From Microscillaceae bacterium (lineage in GTDB: Bacteria > Bacteroidota > Bacteroidia > Cytophagales > Microscillaceae), in contig DMXI01000182.1 in the NCBI GenBank assembly GCA_003483885.1, positions 1 to 48,067 on the forward strand: a stretch of 48,067 bases of DNA, in the 5' to 3' direction. The notes below the pieces were generated by a model, which was not told where the DNA came from, searched no databases, and saw only the letters and a program-made list of their open reading frames with translations. The first letter of the stretch is position 1. The number at the start of each line of letters is the position of its first letter. Below, in pieces: positions 43,845-48,067 of this stretch. A program made the position numbers and the translations under genes.

Positions 43845-44190
43845 AAAAGCCGCGTTGAGACCTTGGGTATAAACCCAAAGTTCAGCTTCAAGAATAAAAT
43901 CAAAATCAGCTTGAATTTATTGAAAGTATGCTATCAGTACAGGATAGCAGCTAGACCTGTATTACAAACTTGGACTCGGTGAATTGATGCATTGATGACG
44001 TGAAAAACACGCATGAATACATGAATCCGAAAGATTACCAAGTTCCCACGTGGGGACTCTAAAATGTAATAAGATTGTTAGAAAGAAATATTAAGAAGGG
44101 AGGTATTATTACTCAAACAAGTTTTGGTAAGTTAATAACCAACACCAGGCACTACGAGTGTAGAATGAGATGAGCGGTATGTTTGAGTAA
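43845..44190. other. Strongly structured non-coding region; candidate RNA
   Basis: Successive hairpins: CTTGGGT/ACCCAAAG near 43862-43880 inside a GTTGAG/TTCAGC stem; TGCTATC/GATAGCA (43929-43949), which competes with ACAGG/CCTGT; a 78-base imperfect stem-loop 43967-44044 with a closing 7-bp stem AACTTGG/CCAAGTT and tip CGTG-AAAAA-CACG; an imperfect palindrome AGTTCCCACGTGGGGACT (44040-44057); and a domain closed by 11 bp (TTACTCAAACA 44109-44119 with 44180-44190) enclosing TTGGT/ACCAA and CACT/AGTG hairpins. No RNase P, tmRNA, SRP or group II intron signature was found. The strand is not determined. Confidence 0.5.
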
Positions 44191-44491
44191 GTTTTCATTG
44201 CATTGAATTTATGAAATGCTATTTGCTTATTATTACGGGCAAAATTATGAAAGGTTACCATTTGGTATAAGAAAATATAATTTTCCTATATTTTTTTTTG
44301 CAGTATATATTATTGTTTGTATCGAATAATACAACGTATTTCATTTTTAATATACATTAAATTTGGTGTACTATATATATATCTATTCACCCTAATTTTC
44401 ACAGAGGAGTATCATAGTTTTCATAATAAAAAAACTGATTATGAGCACATTACCTGTTTATAGGTAAAACTACCTAGTAACAATTCACTAT
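44191..44491. other. AT-rich spacer, no feature seen
   Basis: About 300 very AT-rich bases between the structured region and the TonB-receptor terminator. No gene or repeat recognised. Confidence 0.35.
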
Positions 44492-44527
44492 AAAAAAAAG
44501 ACCAAAACTAATGAGTCTTGGTCTTTT
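44492..44527 (-). terminator. Terminator of the TonB-dependent receptor gene
   Basis: AAAAGACCAA pairs with TTGGTCTTTT around AACTAATGAGTC; on the minus strand it is followed by an eight-T run. It lies about 80 bases past the stop at 44606. Confidence 0.9.
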
Positions 44528-44605
44528 AACAACTAATAAATCAAGATGAAATAATTCTATAAATAATGCATTAAAAAAAATGCAGATAAAATCCTTAAAT
44601 AAATA

Positions 44606-47053
44606 CTATCTTCTTCTACGGCGCTTACCTCTCCCCTTCTGAATACTGGTTTTAAAACGTTTTCCAATTTGATAGGTCAGACTTGCTCTAATGATCTGAC
44701 TTTCTCTTTTATATCGTCCGCTAGAAGCAAAGTCACCTGTTAGCGCATCAAAGCCAAACTCTCGGGTATCAAAAATATCACTAAACACTAAGCCAAATGT
44801 AGCGCGCTTGTTCCAGAAGCTATGACGAAACCCAAGGTTGAGCGCATAAAATGCCCGACGAGTGCCTTGTGCTCTCACAATTGGTGCTCGGTAGTTACCA
44901 GTTAATTGTAAACTTGTTCTTTTACCTAACTTCCAGTTAGATTGCAGTTGAGCATTCCAGCTCGTACTACTCGTAATCAAATCAGTTTCAGCATTGCGTG
45001 CATCAATTTCCTGGTTAAAGAAAGTATAACTCGCGTTGAAGTCCCACCACTTGGTTACTTGGCCCACCAAAATCAGCTCTACCCCATACGAAGTAGCTGT
45101 TCCCAAATTGACTGGACGACGAATAAACACTGTGGGATCGTTGGGGTCTTGGGTAGTAAAGCGTTGGATAACATTATCGGTATGACGATAAAATAAACTA
45201 GGAATAAAGCTGAACTTGTTCCAAACCTTGTTATAACCAATTTCAGCAGAGTGGGTCAACTCTGGCCCTAACTCTGGATTTCCTACTCGTATGTTGTTAG
45301 GGTTAGAAATGTCACGGAAAGGATTCAACAAGCGAAAACGAGGGCGACGAATACGTTTACTATAGCTCACCTTGAAAAACTCCCCCTTGCGCAAGTTGTA
45401 TACAATACGAGCACTGGGGAATAAATTGAAATAGTTATTAGTAAATGGTTCAGCATCATCCGACTTAGCCGTTAATAGCACTTGTTCGGCCCTTAGGCCA
45501 AAGTTTACGCCGATCTTCTTATTTACTTTTCCCTTAAATAAGGCATAAGCCGCATGCACCTGCTCATCGTATTTAAACTCATTGCTGAGCGTCTCATCAA
45601 ACTGATAAATTTGAGTCACCTCGTCAAATACTTCCTGGTCAAAGTCCAAGTTCATATCCCGGATAATGGCTTTATACCCAGTTTCTAGCTTCATTTTTTT
45701 ACCCAAGGGATGGGTATAGTCCAGTTGGATGTTGGTGATATTATTGCGATTATTATTAGCCGATCGCTGTAAAATCTGAGAATTAAGCACATCGGTAGAA
45801 CCTACCTCAAACAAATCAGTCCGTACATCTTGAGTTTCAAGCTCAGTACCAATGTTAGCACTAATTGAGAAGTTCAATTTTTGCCCTTTACGATCAAATT
45901 TGCGCGTAAAAATCAACGCTCCTTCAAAAGTCAGGTTATCTTCTTTTTCATTGTTAAAAGTATGCAACAAACTATCCAACACATCGCGGGTAGATCCAAA
46001 CTTACTAATCAAAAACTCTGGTTCGTCTTGTTTACTAATTCCTAGCAAACCTTCCACACTCAAAGTGGTTTTTTTATTGATAAACCAATCCCCACCCAAT
46101 TTCAGCGTGTGGTTATTATCAATGCGTTCCCCGTCACGATCTTGCACCAAAAAACGAGAACGCTCAAAGTCGTTGAAAGTTTCTCGTTCGTTGTCGAACC
46201 AAACTCGACGAAAGTTTCGGCGCACATCGTAAGACGCAAACCAATTAAATTTATCAGAGCGACGATTCAGGCGAATAGAACCATTGTATCGTCCATTGTT
46301 ACTGCCCCCAATCGTAATCAAAGCATTAGTGCCTGTTTTCACACCCTTTTTCAAAGTAATGTTAATCACCCCTCCTACCCCAGCAGCGTCGTATTTTGCA
46401 GAGGGGTTGGTACTTATATTGATATCTTTGATAGCACTAGCTGGCAAGGTTTCCAGGCCTCCTCCTCGCGATGTCCCCGTAAGGGCTGAGTTTCGCCCAT
46501 TGATAAGAATGTTTGCTGAAGTCCCCCTTAGGCTAATGTTGCCGTCGTTATCTACCGTAATTCCTGGAACGTTTCTCAAAACATCTAAAGCTGATCCTCC
46601 TTGTTGAGAAATATTATTATCTGCTTTTACTTTAATGCCCTCTTCATTGGCCTGGATAAATTCTCTTTTGGCCTCCACCACAATTTCTTCCAAATTTACC
46701 ACTGACGACTGCATCTCTACATTCTGCAAATTGAGATTCGGACGAGCCGTGCTCACCTCTATATTTTTCAAGGTCTTTTTCTCAAAGCCAATCATACTAG
46801 CCACCAAATCATATTTGCCATATTTTAGGTTAGCCAATGTAAAAGTACCGTCAAGATTGGTAGTAGCTGAGGCCACCGCTTTGGTTTGGTCGGTGCTTCC
46901 AGCTTTGAAAAGTCCTATTACTGCAAATTCAACTGGTTTTTTGGTGTTGGGGTCTATCAATTTGCCCCGGATAGATTGTGCCTGTGTACTGCCGATCACT
47001 AACAGACTGATAAAGAGTGTGTTTAAAATAAGGTTGAGCTTTCTCATGTTCAT
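44606..47053 (-). CDS. TonB-dependent outer-membrane receptor (carboxypeptidase-regulatory plus plug plus beta-barrel)
   Basis: 815 residues from the ATG at 47053 (a second Met two codons later at 47047 is equally possible; the frame reaches a TTG at 47089). Signal peptide of about 25 residues ending GSTQAQ. Residues about 26-115 form a carboxypeptidase-regulatory beta sandwich (IRGKLIDPNTKKPVEFA ... LDGTFTLANLKYGKYDLVAS). The plug follows: ALDVLRNVPGITVDNDGNIS, LRGTSANILINGR and the SAKYDAAGVGGVINI strand. The remainder is the outer-membrane barrel of the large Bacteroidota beta-barrel family. The chain ends in a poly-arginine tail, GRGKRRRRR, rather than an aromatic residue. The substrate is unknown; no SusD partner is adjacent. 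Confidence 0.92.
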   Translation of the reverse strand: MNMRKLNLILNTLFISLLVIGSTQAQSIRGKLIDPNTKKPVEFAVIGLFKAGSTDQTKAVASATTNLDGTFTLANLKYGKYDLVASMIGFEKKTLKNIEVSTARPNLNLQNVEMQSSVVNLEEIVVEAKREFIQANEEGIKVKADNNISQQGGSALDVLRNVPGITVDNDGNISLRGTSANILINGRNSALTGTSRGGGLETLPASAIKDINISTNPSAKYDAAGVGGVINITLKKGVKTGTNALITIGGSNNGRYNGSIRLNRRSDKFNWFASYDVRRNFRRVWFDNERETFNDFERSRFLVQDRDGERIDNNHTLKLGGDWFINKKTTLSVEGLLGISKQDEPEFLISKFGSTRDVLDSLLHTFNNEKEDNLTFEGALIFTRKFDRKGQKLNFSISANIGTELETQDVRTDLFEVGSTDVLNSQILQRSANNNRNNITNIQLDYTHPLGKKMKLETGYKAIIRDMNLDFDQEVFDEVTQIYQFDETLSNEFKYDEQVHAAYALFKGKVNKKIGVNFGLRAEQVLLTAKSDDAEPFTNNYFNLFPSARIVYNLRKGEFFKVSYSKRIRRPRFRLLNPFRDISNPNNIRVGNPELGPELTHSAEIGYNKVWNKFSFIPSLFYRHTDNVIQRFTTQDPNDPTVFIRRPVNLGTATSYGVELILVGQVTKWWDFNASYTFFNQEIDARNAETDLITSSTSWNAQLQSNWKLGKRTSLQLTGNYRAPIVRAQGTRRAFYALNLGFRHSFWNKRATFGLVFSDIFDTREFGFDALTGDFASSGRYKRESQIIRASLTYQIGKRFKTSIQKGRGKRRRRR

Positions 47054-47073
47054 GTGTATATGATAATTACACT

Positions 47074-47081
47074 CAAAAGTA
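47074..47081 (-). promoter_or_regulatory. -7 promoter element of the TonB-receptor gene
   Basis: On the minus strand TACTTTTG matches the Bacteroidota TAnnTTTG element, 21-28 bases before the start codon. The -33 TTTG box is not clear at the right distance. Confidence 0.45.
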
Positions 47082-47174
47082 GCGGCCAAATCTGTAGAGA
47101 TTTTGAAGAACTTTGACTAAGAATAAGCTTAACAGAATTTTAACAGGCAAAGCAATCTCATAGCCTGATATAAT

Positions 47175-47789
47175 CTATGAACTTGCTTCTTCTATTCGTC
47201 GCTTTAACTCTTGCAAAAACATACAAGCATCTTTGTGGCGAATCCTTAAACTCGGGTAAAAGTTGCCTGAATAGGTATAAGGAAGCTGAGAAAGTAGGGT
47301 TTGTTGATCATCTATGCACTCTATCAATAGCTCTCTTTTTTGGTTTGCTAAAAAGAAATGAGCAGGGTTTAAACATTTCACTTTTAGACGAATCAGGTCT
47401 ATGTCTTCCTTATCACGATCATTGTTTTCCGACATAATTAAGAATGGGAAAGCACTCGCGCGTTCTAATATCGGGTGCTCTAATTCACGAAAAGGGATTT
47501 CGTACTTTTGTTTATTTCTTGTGAGGGTTACTACGTTTTTACTAAGGCAAATGACTTCAGGAGCATAATTAAACGCTCTTTTAACTGTAAAAATACTCCA
47601 ACCAATCATTAACAATACAGGAAATAACAGTGCTTCATTGGTAGGTAGATACAAATAAGAGATGTAATATACCAAAATGTTTACAACACATATAAACATA
47701 AAAATGATTAACACTCTGGCTTCAGAGGTAGCTTTCTGCAAGTACCAGCGAGCAGGTAGCTTTTTTGAACTTTGGAAAAGATTATTCAT
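47175..47789 (-). CDS. Two-TM membrane protein of unknown function, 204 aa
   Basis: Two adjacent hydrophobic helices (about 27-50 and 55-70), then about 130 soluble residues with strand-like stretches VICLSKNVVTLTRNKQKYEI and IPFRELEHPIL. The arrangement resembles small Bacteroidota proteins with a PH-like domain behind a helical hairpin, but I cannot name the family. It lies 121 bases upstream of the TonB receptor on the same strand and a shared transcript is possible. To its right (47790-48067) the sequence is AT-rich and holds no recognised feature. Confidence 0.75.
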   Translation of the reverse strand: MNNLFQSSKKLPARWYLQKATSEARVLIIFMFICVVNILVYYISYLYLPTNEALLFPVLLMIGWSIFTVKRAFNYAPEVICLSKNVVTLTRNKQKYEIPFRELEHPILERASAFPFLIMSENNDRDKEDIDLIRLKVKCLNPAHFFLANQKRELLIECIDDQQTLLSQLPYTYSGNFYPSLRIRHKDACMFLQELKRRIEEASS

Positions 47790-48067
47790 TGATTCACTTA
47801 TTTAGTTTGATACTTTTTTTAGAAAAACGTTGCACATCAAATTAGGGTTACCCTTCTCTCAAAACTGACTATATTTTGTTTAAAAATATTGATTTTGACA
47901 CTTATAAATAGAATATACAGGAAGTCAAGCGTTCGTCCAATTTTAAATTATTTTTAATTTTTCTTTTATTTCAATACCTAACCCATTGTGAATCAGCGAG
48001 CTATTTTAGACAAAATAATTTTCTACCTAATTCAATCCATGCTGTTTTGTAAAGTGAGGGTTATTTA

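Noticed and set aside
43967..44044. Integron attC site
   Set aside because: The stem is large and imperfect like attC, but the outer ends do not fit RYYYAAC/GTTRRRY and there is no integrase or cassette array.

Overview
The window looks like chromosome of a gliding or marine Bacteroidota of the order Cytophagales. A Microscilla-like genome is my best guess, inferred from protein style and not from a database match. Grounds: moderate-to-low GC, TPR-fused signalling proteins (TPR histidine kinase, TPR-SpoIIE phosphatase), a TonB-dependent outer-membrane beta-barrel receptor with a carboxypeptidase-regulatory N-terminus, a DUF4157 (eCIS-type) protein, FN3-repeat lipoproteins, GG-leader natural-product precursors with a full-length LanB, TAnnTTTG promoter elements and little use of Shine-Dalgarno sequences. 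I saw no tRNA, rRNA, CRISPR array or transposase gene.

Layout. 1-3400: a truncated response regulator diverges from a TPR histidine kinase. 3700-5310: a DUF4157 protein with a heptad-repeat N-terminus and a papain-like C-terminus. 5750-7350: a SnoaL-like enzyme and an unknown protein diverge from an HxlR regulator, with two near-identical palindromic operators between them. 7500-9745: a five-FN3 lipoprotein. 10340-15050: KptA, then a PP2C phosphatase, an atypical kinase and a GxSxG hydrolase that may form one system. 15126-15287 and 20237-20422: two copies of a MITE-like repeat in opposite orientation. 15320-20204: a paraoxonase-like lactonase and a tandem triplet of thioredoxin-TPR proteins, each followed by its own terminator. 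20587-23145: lnt and an inositol-monophosphatase family gene.

23159-32427 is a RiPP (lanthipeptide) region read on the minus strand. It holds a GG-leader peptide with four core Cys, a secreted unknown, a pseudo-C39/VKOR/thioredoxin fusion, a small regulator, a class I lanthipeptide precursor with five core Cys, a LanC cyclase, a LanB dehydratase and a second paralogous small regulator. No exporter is present in the window.

32942-42369 is mixed housekeeping and envelope material: a pentapeptide membrane protein, a frameshifted OmpA-family gene, a PAP2-like protein, an NlpC/P60 hydrolase, tag, a GNAT, a TPR-SpoIIE phosphatase and two small secreted proteins. 42370-44605 has no credible gene. 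It contains about 1.25 kb of degenerate pyrimidine-rich repeats, then about 350 nt of strongly structured sequence, and a minus-oriented terminator with no gene feeding it. This is the best candidate for something undescribed. The window closes with a TonB-dependent receptor and a two-TM protein.
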